From a virus, in the IMG/VR virus record IMGVR_UViG_3300006033_000078, positions 1 through 32,050 of that record: a stretch of 32,050 nt of DNA; one strand, written 5' to 3'. The notes under the pieces were generated by a model, which saw only the letters and a list, made by a program, of their open reading frames with translations, searched no databases and was not told where the DNA came from. Positions 1-6,215 of the stretch are shown one piece after another. Both the position numbers and the translations under genes were made by a program. The first letter of the stretch is position 1. Each line of letters starts with the position of its first letter.

Positions 1-487
1 ATTTTATTAAAGTTTTTAAAAATAGGGAAAAGAATATAAATATGATAACTATATAACCCTGTTCCGATATCCATAGATTAAAATAATATATAAGATTTAA
101 CTAGTAAACTAATATCGCCTAGAGTAATTAATAGTTGAGCGAGTCGGGGCGGACGCAGCGGCCCTACAGACCAACCAAGTCAAATAACATGTCTAAGACC
201 GATCGACCTATGTCAACTAAGCCACGTTCGACGAGCATGCTGACCTTGTCAATGACTGAACCGGTAGCGAGACCAACTGAAGTACCACGTCATTATTATA
301 TTATATAGCAAAGTCCAAAAGAAATCAATAGTCAAAACGCTAGTCCGGTTTCGGTTACGGATTTCAAAGGGCAAATTAGGATTTGGAAATCGAAAGGTCG
401 ACAGCGATTTTATCCTTGCGATTAGTTTGACGTTTAGATATAATTAAGTAGATGATGAGTTCAACGTTAACAACATAGGAGAATAAC
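1..487. other. Non-coding leader region left of the first gene
   Basis: No convincing gene is seen. Bases about 130-300 are visibly richer in G+C than the flanks and carry many GTCA, GACC and TGTC words. A 39-codon open frame (189-308) lies here but has no ribosome binding site. Bases 400-450 hold the promoter of the first gene. The region may be the regulatory end of an early block that continues left of the window. Confidence 0.5.
416..444 (+). promoter_or_regulatory. Sigma70-like promoter for the gene at 488
   Basis: TTGCGA (416-421) and TATAAT (439-444) are separated by 17 bases, 43 bases before the ATG at 488. The sequence after the -10 box (TAATTAAGTAGATGA) resembles that around the leftward promoters at 1542-1571 and 2172-2200, so the three look like one promoter class. 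Host sigma70 recognition is inferred. Confidence 0.6.
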
Positions 488-772
488 ATGAGCCAAGCAC
501 GTCGTAGTACAAGTAAAAAACAAGCTAAACAAGCTGTCGAGGTTACAGTCGACCAGATCAACGCCGTTAAAGAAGCACCTGTTGACCGTGTCGGAGAAGC
601 CAGAGCGGTCCTCTTAGCGCAACCTGAGAATATGAGCAAAAGTGCCAAGATCCGTTTATTACATGCAAAAGGGTATAGTCGTGTTGATATCGCAGCAGCG
701 GTCGGCGTGATATACCAACATGTTCGTAATGTTCTGATAACAGAGTTGAAACGTCCTACAATCACTGAATAG
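488..772 (+). CDS. Small helix-turn-helix-like DNA-binding protein (paralogue A)
   Basis: This 94-residue protein has a basic, lysine/arginine-rich N-terminus (residues 1-20). Its C-terminal half reads like a helix-turn-helix: KIRLLHAKGYSR then DIAAAVGVIYQHVRNV then LKRP. The same KIRLL / IYQHVRNV / LKRP pattern occurs in the leftward gene at 1869-2114, so the two are paralogues. AGGAG lies 6 bases before the ATG and fixes the start. It is alone on the plus strand behind its own promoter. The family (small phage proteins with an IA..LGI.YQHVRNV core) is probably regulatory, but a specific function cannot be named. Binding to the nearby repeats is possible and untested. Confidence 0.75.
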   Translation: MSQARRSTSKKQAKQAVEVTVDQINAVKEAPVDRVGEARAVLLAQPENMSKSAKIRLLHAKGYSRVDIAAAVGVIYQHVRNVLITELKRPTITE

Positions 773-835
773 TACCTCGCGGGATTGGGTTAGATGTCAC
801 TCACCATGATACTAGCCCATTCTTGTCGCGGTTTT

Positions 836-852
836 GGACCAGGTACGTCAGT
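836..852 (+). repeat. 17-bp dispersed inverted repeat, left copy
   Basis: GGACCAGGTACGTCAGT occurs here and, with one mismatch, as its reverse complement at 1661-1677. Both copies lie just after a short gene in that gene's own direction. The surrounding DNA (773-905) is G+C-rich and non-coding, with further GGTC words and a perfect GTCGC-G-GCGAC palindrome at 873-883. Confidence 0.6.
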
Positions 853-910
853 AGAGGGAGATGACGTGGGAGGTCGCGGCGACTATGACCGAACAGGTCC
901 ATTACAAGGC

Positions 911-933
911 AAAGAAAAAGGGCTATGCGCCCT
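911..933 (-). terminator. Rho-independent terminator of the leftward operon
   Basis: Read on the minus strand, AGGGC-gcata-GCCCT is followed by TTTTTCTTT. The hairpin (919-933) overlaps the stop codon of the gene at 923-1201 and should end the leftward transcript. Confidence 0.65.
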
Positions 934-1201
934 CTGTCTCCTGATCTTCTGTCATATTGTTGACTTGATCGACCATAAAGCCAATTGTGTCTTGTTGACC
1001 ATCTGTCATAAGGTCTTTGGTGATCCGGTAGAACTCGTCAGGATCGAATTCATTAACGACACAGTTAACCCACCATTTGTCTGCATACTCTTTATGGACC
1101 TGGTAGTTCTTATTCATTTCAGCTGTCTCTTGGTCAGCGTGATTTGCTAGGTCTTCAGTTATTACCCAAAACGTTTGGACTGCTTCTAATACTGTTGTCA
1201 T
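923..1201 (-). CDS. Small acidic hypothetical protein
   Basis: The protein has 92 residues and is acidic (DADQET, DPDE, TEDQETEGA), with no membrane segment or recognisable motif. AGAGGAAT lies about 8 bases before the ATG, supporting the start. It is the last gene of a leftward pair; the upstream gene ends 5 bases before its start codon, so the two are probably cotranscribed and translationally coupled. Acidic small early proteins of phages often act by binding host proteins or mimicking DNA, but nothing here shows which. I do not recognise a family. Confidence 0.7.
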   Translation of the reverse strand: MTTVLEAVQTFWVITEDLANHADQETAEMNKNYQVHKEYADKWWVNCVVNEFDPDEFYRITKDLMTDGQQDTIGFMVDQVNNMTEDQETEGA

Positions 1202-1206
1202 AATAT

Positions 1207-1518
1207 CTATTCCTCTTCTATAGATTGTAGTACTTCTTCAATTTCATCCTGAGACATTTCATCCAACATGGCCTCAGCCCAATCATCTTCATTACCATCT
1301 ACCATGATGTCATATACTTCCTGCTGCTGTTCCTCAGTCAGTTTTGAATAAGCACTAGGTAACTTTTTGAATGGTTGGTCTATGGACCAGTCTGCAGATT
1401 GATTAGTTATGACTTTTATCAGATCCTCATCTCTATCTGTAGTCAGACTATGATCGGTTAACTTAAATAACAGGTCTCTCAAATGATTTGCTTGGTCTTG
1501 TGTCAATATTATTTTCAT
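1207..1518 (-). CDS. Small acidic, helix-rich hypothetical protein
   Basis: The frame is open to 1560, but the start is placed at 1518 (MKIILTQDQ) because AAGGAGACAG lies directly before it, while the ATG at 1560 falls inside the promoter. The resulting protein has 103 residues. Its C-terminal half is strongly acidic (EEQQQEVYDIM, DGNEDDW, SQDEIEEVLQSIEEE) and looks alpha-helical. There is no signal peptide or membrane helix. It leads the leftward pair with the gene at 923-1201. The function is unknown. Confidence 0.72.
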   Translation of the reverse strand: MKIILTQDQANHLRDLLFKLTDHSLTTDRDEDLIKVITNQSADWSIDQPFKKLPSAYSKLTEEQQQEVYDIMVDGNEDDWAEAMLDEMSQDEIEEVLQSIEEE

Positions 1519-1541
1519 TTCTGTCTCCTTATTTATAATTA

Positions 1542-1571
1542 AGTATATCATAAAGGTCATGATGGTCGCAA
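1542..1571 (-). promoter_or_regulatory. Sigma70-like promoter for the 1518 to 923 leftward operon
   Basis: On the minus strand TTGCGA (1571-1566) and TATACT (1547-1542) are 18 bases apart. The -10 box runs into TTAATTATAA, as it does at the 2172-2200 promoter. The -35 box overlaps the GGTC repeats described at 1555-1600, so regulation through those repeats is plausible. Confidence 0.6.
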
Positions 1572-1600
1572 GAGGTCAAATAGATGTCAAATGCAGGTCG
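1555..1600. repeat. Helically phased GGTC/TGTC repeats over a promoter
   Basis: GGTCA (1555), GGTCG (1564), GGTCA (1574), TGTCA (1585) and GGTCG (1596) begin 9, 10, 11 and 11 bases apart, close to one DNA turn. They cover the spacer and -35 box of the leftward promoter. This is the pattern expected of a multi-site protein-binding region; the binding protein is unknown. Confidence 0.45.
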
Positions 1601-1660
1601 CTTTCTTGGACTGGTTCGGTTTCGAGGGCATCGGCCCAGGGAGGTCCCCAGGCCCAAGTC

Positions 1661-1677
1661 ACTGACGTACCAGGTCC
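1661..1677 (-). repeat. 17-bp dispersed inverted repeat, right copy
   Basis: The minus strand reads GGACCTGGTACGTCAGT, matching 836-852 at 16 of 17 bases in the opposite orientation. It lies just downstream of the terminator of the 31-residue gene at 1720-1815. Confidence 0.6.
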
Positions 1678-1683
1678 TTAGAC

Positions 1684-1713
1684 ATAAAAGAAAATAGGAC
1701 TCTCGTCCTATTT
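1684..1713 (-). terminator. Rho-independent terminator after the 31-residue gene
   Basis: AAATAGGAC-gaga-GTCCTATTT forms a perfect 9-bp stem (1692-1713). On the minus strand it is followed by TCTTTTAT. It lies 6 bases after the stop codon of the gene at 1720-1815. Confidence 0.75.
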
Positions 1714-1719
1714 CCATAA

Positions 1720-1815
1720 TTATTGAATGAAGTAGTCTAGTAGCATCCAATAGCCTTTGATGATCAATATCATAGCTACAGCCCCTAGACTGCAATATCC
1801 GAAAAACGTACCCAT
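1720..1815 (-). CDS. 31-residue membrane peptide
   Basis: This very short gene is supported by a strong ribosome binding site (TAGGAGGT, 4 bases before ATG) and by a terminator right after its stop. The peptide begins MGTFFGYCS. It has a hydrophobic stretch LGAVAMILII (residues 10-19), then KGYW and MLLDYFIQ, so it is probably a single-pass inner-membrane peptide. It is downstream of the HTH-like gene at 1869 and likely shares its transcript. Small phage membrane peptides can affect lysis, superinfection or host enzymes; none of these can be assigned. Confidence 0.6.
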   Translation of the reverse strand: MGTFFGYCSLGAVAMILIIKGYWMLLDYFIQ

Positions 1816-1836
1816 ACTTACCTCCTAGATAGGTGA

Positions 1837-1859
1837 GAGAGAGCTTTGTCTGCTCTCTC
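1837..1859 (-). other. RNA hairpin between the HTH-like gene and the membrane peptide gene
   Basis: GAGAGAGC-agacaaa-GCTCTCTC forms an 8-bp stem just before the ribosome binding site of the 31-residue gene. There is no T-run after it, so it is more likely an RNA-stability, processing or weak attenuator structure than a full terminator. Confidence 0.45.
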
Positions 1860-1868
1860 CCCGATTGA

Positions 1869-2114
1869 CTATTCAGCTACTGTAGCTTCTGGACGTTTAA
1901 GTACTTGCAGTTGTACATTGCGTACGTGTTGATAGATGATATTAAGTTCTGTCGCAATCTGTGACCGTGTCCAGCCCATAGATGTCAACAATCTAATCTT
2001 ACCAGACACTGTCTTGATGTGAGTCATATCTGGTGCTACTGGCTTCTCTTTAGATACTACTGCTGTCACTGTTGCTACTTCTTTAGTTACTTTAGCTTTG
2101 TTTGATTTAGTCAT
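1869..2114 (-). CDS. Small helix-turn-helix-like DNA-binding protein (paralogue B)
   Basis: The protein has 81 residues with a basic, low-complexity N-terminus (MTKSNKAKVTKE). Its HTH-like half has KIRLLTSMGWTRSQIATEL, then IIYQHVRNV and LKRP. It shares the KIRLL, IA, IYQHVRNV and LKRP blocks with the protein at 488-772. The ribosome binding site is GAAGGAAT ahead of the ATG. It is the first gene of a leftward unit driven by the promoter at 2172-2200, whose spacer carries two AGCCTAAG words. An autoregulator binding those words would be a natural arrangement, but that is inference. Confidence 0.75.
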   Translation of the reverse strand: MTKSNKAKVTKEVATVTAVVSKEKPVAPDMTHIKTVSGKIRLLTSMGWTRSQIATELNIIYQHVRNVQLQVLKRPEATVAE

Positions 2115-2171
2115 AATATTTATTCCTTCTGTTTGTTGTTTGTTAAATGTTTATCATCTAACTTATAATTA

Positions 2172-2200
2172 AGTATAGCCTAAGCCTAAGAATTCATCAA
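2172..2200 (-). promoter_or_regulatory. Sigma70-like promoter for the leftward genes
   Basis: On the minus strand TTGATG (2200-2195) and TATACT (2177-2172) are exactly 17 bases apart. The spacer contains two overlapping AGCCTAAG words, written as CTTAGGCT on this strand. Confidence 0.62.
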
Positions 2201-2343
2201 CTAAATAAAGCCTCATTATATTCTTTTGTTTAGCCTTTAATTAACCCTTTATGATAGCCTATCTAGCCTAGGCTACGTTTCCTATCATAGGCTTATAGGG
2301 CGGACGTTAGGACGTTAAGCCTAGCGCTATTAATTTTAGCCTA
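2177..2343. repeat. AGCCT(A) word array
   Basis: AGCCT begins at 2177, 2183, 2209, 2232, 2256, 2265, 2318 and 2338. The inverse AGGCT begins at 2270 and 2289. That is ten copies in about 167 bases, mostly in one orientation. Spacing is irregular. The array begins inside the leftward promoter and stops about 120 bases before the rightward one. Operators or origin iterons are the two obvious readings. Confidence 0.6.
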
Positions 2344-2465
2344 CGGATTATGGCAACCCATATGACCGGCGTCAGCACCCAAAAATTTCTACGCATTTTT
2401 TACGTTCAAACCTCGGGCTAACATGACCCTTGCCAAATTTAAATCGAGGACCTACTAAATTTGTG

Positions 2466-2495
2466 TTGATTTTCCCATTGATGACCATATATAAT
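2466..2495 (+). promoter_or_regulatory. Sigma70-like promoter P-a for the packaging genes
   Basis: TTGATT (2466-2471) and TATAAT (2490-2495) are 18 bases apart. The layout, TTGTGTTGATTTT then GACCATATATAATATAAAGA, closely matches the promoters at 7702 and 13216. It lies 41 bases before the ATG at 2537. Confidence 0.7.
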
Positions 2496-2536
2496 ATAAA
2501 GAAGCTAAACGACTATCGAAACAGAGTAAGTACCCA

Positions 2537-3589
2537 ATGCAGAGCATTACGGCACAGATGAAGCAGCTAAACAGTAGGATCCAAGTGAATCACTTAGGTC
2601 TTCCTGAAGGTATCTACCGTCCTGATATGTTACCAGCTTATCCCACCCCACCATCTTTGGCTAATATAACATCCCAGTTCGGCATTGTAGATGTGATTGA
2701 TAATGATCGTGCTGCGTTAGCGCCATCCAATGTCAATGAACCTAGTCAAGGGGATTTGTTTGCAGCCGAAGATGGTGTAGGTGAGCTTGTCTCAGAGAAT
2801 GACGCGGAAGTAATATCAGCCTCAACTGCATTAGCTGTTCGTGAAGCAGAGGACAACTATCAGCGCGCTCTCACAAATTACGAACGTGATCTCTCCGCAG
2901 CATTTGTTCAATTGGATTATTCCGAAGGTTACCCAACAATTAATACAATGCCATTCTGGACTCAGTTCGAATTTGAATCCAGTGACGCTTACACCCTATT
3001 TCAATGTTACTTGAGCCAATATAAGCAAGGCGTAAGACAAGTAGCAGCAGTTCTTGAATCTCCACTCATAGCAGAGATGCCTATTCGTCCTAGCATGGAT
3101 GAAGTAGCAAGTTACTTTCATATCTACTGCTGGGCATTCAGAGCTAAAGCTTTTGACATGTTCTTTACAGCACACCGTAGAAAAGAGCGTGAGCGTAGAG
3201 CAAATGAGACTGAAGATGAACATTATCTCATGGCAGCTAAGCTAATGTCACTTTGTGACGAGTACCTGACTACAAACGGTGAAGAACTCAAAGAAACCTT
3301 AACACCTAAAGCATTCGTGGAGCTCTTGAAGACTGCAACAACCTTACAACGTATCAGCGTCGGACTTAGTGCCAATGGTGGCGGCTCCAAGGAAGATTCT
3401 CAGACAGCTGGACAATCTGCAGAGATCATTATGCGCAGTATTGCAGAGAAAAATACCGTTGTAAACCGTCAAGATACTGGTGAAAATGGTGAAATAACTA
3501 AAGGATATGACGATAAACTCGCAGAAATCCTGAGAAGTCCAGAATTAACTAAAATGGCACAAGAAATTATCATTAGAGTGAACAATTAG
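2537..3589 (+). CDS. Putative terminase small subunit / packaging protein
   Basis: The protein has 350 residues. Assignment is by position: it is the first gene of the rightward operon and sits upstream of the large terminase. No family motif is recognised. The N-terminal 100 residues are proline- and acid-rich and look disordered. Residues about 100-260 are helical, with a charged run (RRKERERRANETEDE, near 215-229) and a helical C-terminus ending AQEIIIRVNN. The ribosome binding site is weak (GAGTAAG). At 350 residues it is longer than typical small terminases (about 150-200), so a different DNA-binding or packaging role is possible. Confidence 0.5.
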   Translation: MQSITAQMKQLNSRIQVNHLGLPEGIYRPDMLPAYPTPPSLANITSQFGIVDVIDNDRAALAPSNVNEPSQGDLFAAEDGVGELVSENDAEVISASTALAVREAEDNYQRALTNYERDLSAAFVQLDYSEGYPTINTMPFWTQFEFESSDAYTLFQCYLSQYKQGVRQVAAVLESPLIAEMPIRPSMDEVASYFHIYCWAFRAKAFDMFFTAHRRKERERRANETEDEHYLMAAKLMSLCDEYLTTNGEELKETLTPKAFVELLKTATTLQRISVGLSANGGGSKEDSQTAGQSAEIIMRSIAEKNTVVNRQDTGENGEITKGYDDKLAEILRSPELTKMAQEIIIRVNN

Positions 3590-3598
3590 GCTAAATTA

Positions 3599-4249
3599 AT
3601 GCTCCAAGTATATATGAATTGGCGAATCCCTAATCCAGCATACGAAGAAATTCGTAATGCTCGTAGAGTTTTGCCTATCAGAGCAACATCTGCATTAACT
3701 AGTGACCTTCCTAAGCCGGATCAAGAAATATCGCGGAAGATTACTCCACACCAATCAACACTGACCCGCTCTAAGCGCTGTAGCAAATGTGGTGAGTCAA
3801 AAGCCTTAGGGGAGTTTCCTAAACATGACACATCATCTGACGGATTGGCAGCGTATTGTTCAGGATGCAAAAATGGCCTTGCAAAAGAGAGACGCCTCAA
3901 AGACCCAATTGCCAGGATTACCCATTATACAGTTACACGGATCAAGAATGAATGGCCTAAGGAAGAAATTCCGAAGGATATACAGACGAACCTGGAACAC
4001 TATTTGGGATATCGGCTTTGGGAGCTCAAACGAAAATTAACGGATGAAGTACAAGCAATGTACGGAATTACGCTCGTAGAAAGCTTTAAAAACGATTTCC
4101 ACTTGGATCATATTCAGCCCCACTCTTCTTTCGACGCAAAGAGCATAGGTGATGGTGAGTTCCAGAAGTGCTGGGCGATTACAAACTTAAGAATGATACC
4201 TGCAAGAGAAAACCTACAAAAAGGAGCTAAGTTAGATTATTATGCCTAA
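3599..4249 (+). CDS. HNH endonuclease with N-terminal zinc ribbon
   Basis: This 216-residue protein has a zinc ribbon CSKCGESKALGEF with a second pair YCSGC (Cys61, 64, 87, 90). Near the C-terminus is an HNH core: FHLDHIQPHSSF (Asp170, His171), then CWAITNLRMIPARENLQKG (Asn196, Asn205). This fits free-standing phage HNH nucleases, which may act as homing enzymes. HNH proteins beside terminases can also support DNA packaging (HK97 gp74 is the known case). It lies between the putative small and large terminase and overlaps the next gene by 8 bases. The ribosome binding site is weak (TTAGG), suggesting low or coupled translation. Confidence 0.85.
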   Translation: MLQVYMNWRIPNPAYEEIRNARRVLPIRATSALTSDLPKPDQEISRKITPHQSTLTRSKRCSKCGESKALGEFPKHDTSSDGLAAYCSGCKNGLAKERRLKDPIARITHYTVTRIKNEWPKEEIPKDIQTNLEHYLGYRLWELKRKLTDEVQAMYGITLVESFKNDFHLDHIQPHSSFDAKSIGDGEFQKCWAITNLRMIPARENLQKGAKLDYYA

Positions 4250-4613
4250 AGCCATATTAAGCGAAACTAATCCTACTCACGTAGGATTTTATTGTGAGGG
4301 ATGTAAGCATATGCATTATGTTAATACAGCTCCGCAACAATCAGGTCCCTTATGGGGCTTTAATGGTGATCTCGAATCTCCTACACTAACACCAAGCGTA
4401 CTTAATCGTACAGGGCATTATTGTCAAGGACAAAAGCAACCTCCTGATTGTTGGAACTGTAATGATGCAGCAGCTAATGGTTATGAGGGTATGTGCAGTG
4501 TATGTCATATCTTTGTAACTGACGGTATGATTGAATATTTAAGTGATTGTACGCATCATATGGCTGGAAAGAAAGTACCTCTAAAAGACCTGAGTGAAAT
4601 TAAGGACGACTAA
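4242..4613 (+). CDS. DUF6527 family protein (phage zinc-binding-like protein)
   Basis: The protein has 123 residues with the pattern of the DUF6527 family, often misannotated as ammonia monooxygenase in phage genomes. It shows an N-terminal FYCEGCKHMH (Cys18, Cys21), WGFNGD (38-43), SPTLTPSVL, CSVCHIFVTDGMIEYLSDC, and THHMAGKKVPL. The ordered cysteines and histidines suggest metal binding. The biochemical role is not known. It overlaps the HNH gene, and its stop is immediately followed by the large terminase ATG, so it belongs to the packaging operon. Confidence 0.8.
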   Translation: MPKAILSETNPTHVGFYCEGCKHMHYVNTAPQQSGPLWGFNGDLESPTLTPSVLNRTGHYCQGQKQPPDCWNCNDAAANGYEGMCSVCHIFVTDGMIEYLSDCTHHMAGKKVPLKDLSEIKDD

Positions 4614-6215
4614 ATGAATATAGAAACCCAAGTTAATGCTTCAATGGCAGCAGAATTGATGGATCTTAAGAACCATCATCCTGACAAAGATCGCCTTATG
4701 AATGGCGTTAACATGGAAGCTATGCAAGTCTTTCTAAGTGCTAATGCATGGAGACTTACTCCTGCAACATTAGCATCTAAGGTATCACAAGGCGATTGGG
4801 TTCCAGCTCACCACCTCCTTTACATTAGCGCCAAGATTGCGGCAGCACTTGAAAAAGGAAATGCACGTTTAATCGTATCAATGCCTCCACGTCATGGTAA
4901 ATCAGAGTTATGCTCTGTATGGTTACCTGTATGGATTCTGGATCGCTGGCCAACTAAGAAAGTTATGGCTCTATCTTATGGTGCTGACTTAGCTGAAGAG
5001 TTTGGTCAACGTGTTCGTGATATTATTCAAGCAGACGAGGATCCAGATGAAGGAGCACATATACTTAATCCAAAATGTTACATCCGTAAAGACTCTGCAC
5101 GTGTTAATAGGTTCCTTACTATTAGTGGCGGTGGTATGCGCTCTGTTGGTCTTGGTGGCGCTGTTTACGGTCGCGGGGCTGATGTACTTCTATTGGATGA
5201 CTATTACAAGAATCTTGAGGAAGCTTCTTCGGAAACTAAACGTCAGTCGGTTCTTCAGTGGTTTGCTACTGTAGCGATGTCACGTATTCAAAAGAACGGA
5301 TCTGCTATTATCGTAGCTACTCGTTGGGGTACGGAAGATCTCTCCGCTCAGATGCTTGCTTTAACTGGATCCAAATGGACTGAGATTAACTTACCTGCTT
5401 TCGCTAATGAGAATGATGTACTAGGAAGACAGCCTGGTGAAGCCTTATGGCCAGAGTTTTATGATGAAGAACGTCTGAATGAACTTAAACAGACAATGGG
5501 TACATTCCTCTTCAGTGCTATCTACCAACAAGCACCTAAGAAGACTGCATCAGAACTATTTAACCGAGATTGGGTTATTAAAGAGAAATACCCACCTCCA
5601 AGAGAACTCCTACGTAGATTACGTTCGTGGGATATGGCAGGTACTGAATCTAAAGGTGACTGGACAGCTGGATATGAATTAGCAGTAGATCCTGCTACGA
5701 ATCATTTCTGGATTCTAGGTCGTAAGAGAGTTCAGTTCTCCCCAGGTAGAGTCGAAGAACTGGTCAAGCAAACGGCTGAGGATGATGGGTATGATACACA
5801 GATCCTTATCGAGCAAGAACCTGGATCTTCTGGTAAGACAGTTATCGAGCATTACTTAGGTACTGTACTTAGTGGATATGCTGCACACTCTGTAAGACAT
5901 ACAGGTGATAAGTTTATTCGAGCCCAGCCTTTCTTTGCTGCATGTGAGTTCGGAAGAGTACATATTATAGAGGGCGACTGGAATGAAGCTTTCTTAGACC
6001 AATGTACAGAGTTTCCGGAATGTAAGAATGATGATGACGTGGACTCAGTGGCCCAGGGTTATAATCATTTCTTCCAGAAAGTTGCAATGGCAGGTATTTG
6101 GGGTCGTAAACAAAAACAACCTGCTAATGATGATCCAAGTATACCTGGATCAAGAATAGTAAATGCAAAGTCAAATAAACTAGTATTAGGAGCCACCTTC
6201 GGTAGGAGAAGATAA
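4614..6215 (+). CDS. terL: Terminase large subunit (packaging ATPase and nuclease)
   Basis: The 533-residue motor translocates DNA into the prohead and cuts the concatemer. The ATPase half has Walker A PPRHGKSE (91-98), Walker B VLLLDD (191-196) and coupling motif IIVATRW (232-238). The RNase H-like nuclease half has RSWDMAG (Asp340), ILIEQEPGSSGK (Glu400/402) and DDVDSVA (Asp475/477), the usual acidic metal-binding positions. Length and motif order match the family, and no residue is missing. The start is at the ATG that follows the DUF6527 stop without a gap. The stop overlaps the portal start as TAATG. Confidence 0.96.
   Translation: MNIETQVNASMAAELMDLKNHHPDKDRLMNGVNMEAMQVFLSANAWRLTPATLASKVSQGDWVPAHHLLYISAKIAAALEKGNARLIVSMPPRHGKSELCSVWLPVWILDRWPTKKVMALSYGADLAEEFGQRVRDIIQADEDPDEGAHILNPKCYIRKDSARVNRFLTISGGGMRSVGLGGAVYGRGADVLLLDDYYKNLEEASSETKRQSVLQWFATVAMSRIQKNGSAIIVATRWGTEDLSAQMLALTGSKWTEINLPAFANENDVLGRQPGEALWPEFYDEERLNELKQTMGTFLFSAIYQQAPKKTASELFNRDWVIKEKYPPPRELLRRLRSWDMAGTESKGDWTAGYELAVDPATNHFWILGRKRVQFSPGRVEELVKQTAEDDGYDTQILIEQEPGSSGKTVIEHYLGTVLSGYAAHSVRHTGDKFIRAQPFFAACEFGRVHIIEGDWNEAFLDQCTEFPECKNDDDVDSVAQGYNHFFQKVAMAGIWGRKQKQPANDDPSIPGSRIVNAKSNKLVLGATFGRRR

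Larger units (their letters stand above)
2115..2536. promoter_or_regulatory. Divergent intergenic control region
   Basis: No gene is seen in these 422 bases. The region separates the leftward early-type genes from the rightward packaging genes and holds a promoter for each side (2172-2200 leftward, 2466-2495 rightward). Between them are the AGCCTA array, a tandem GGACGTTA-GGACGTTA (2302-2317), and the 12-bp palindrome TAGCCTAGGCTA (2264-2275). ATGATAG (2251-2257) can pair with CTATCAT (2282-2288), enclosing the palindrome in a possible stem-loop. It could be an operator region, a replication origin or a packaging site. Confidence 0.6.

Noticed and set aside
189-308. 39-codon plus-strand open frame starting MSKTDRPMSTK
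   Set aside because: There is no Shine-Dalgarno sequence before the ATG, and the composition follows the GTCA/GACC repeats; it is not supported as a gene.
376-765. 129-codon minus-strand open frame
   Set aside because: It is the antisense of the HTH-like gene at 488, has no ribosome binding site, and covers the promoter at 416-444.
794-1150. 118-codon plus-strand open frame
   Set aside because: It is antisense to the supported gene at 923-1201, lacks a ribosome binding site and runs through the terminator.
2264-2275. TAGCCTAGGCTA palindrome as a terminator
   Set aside because: It has no loop or T-run and fits better as a protein-binding palindrome within the AGCCTA array.
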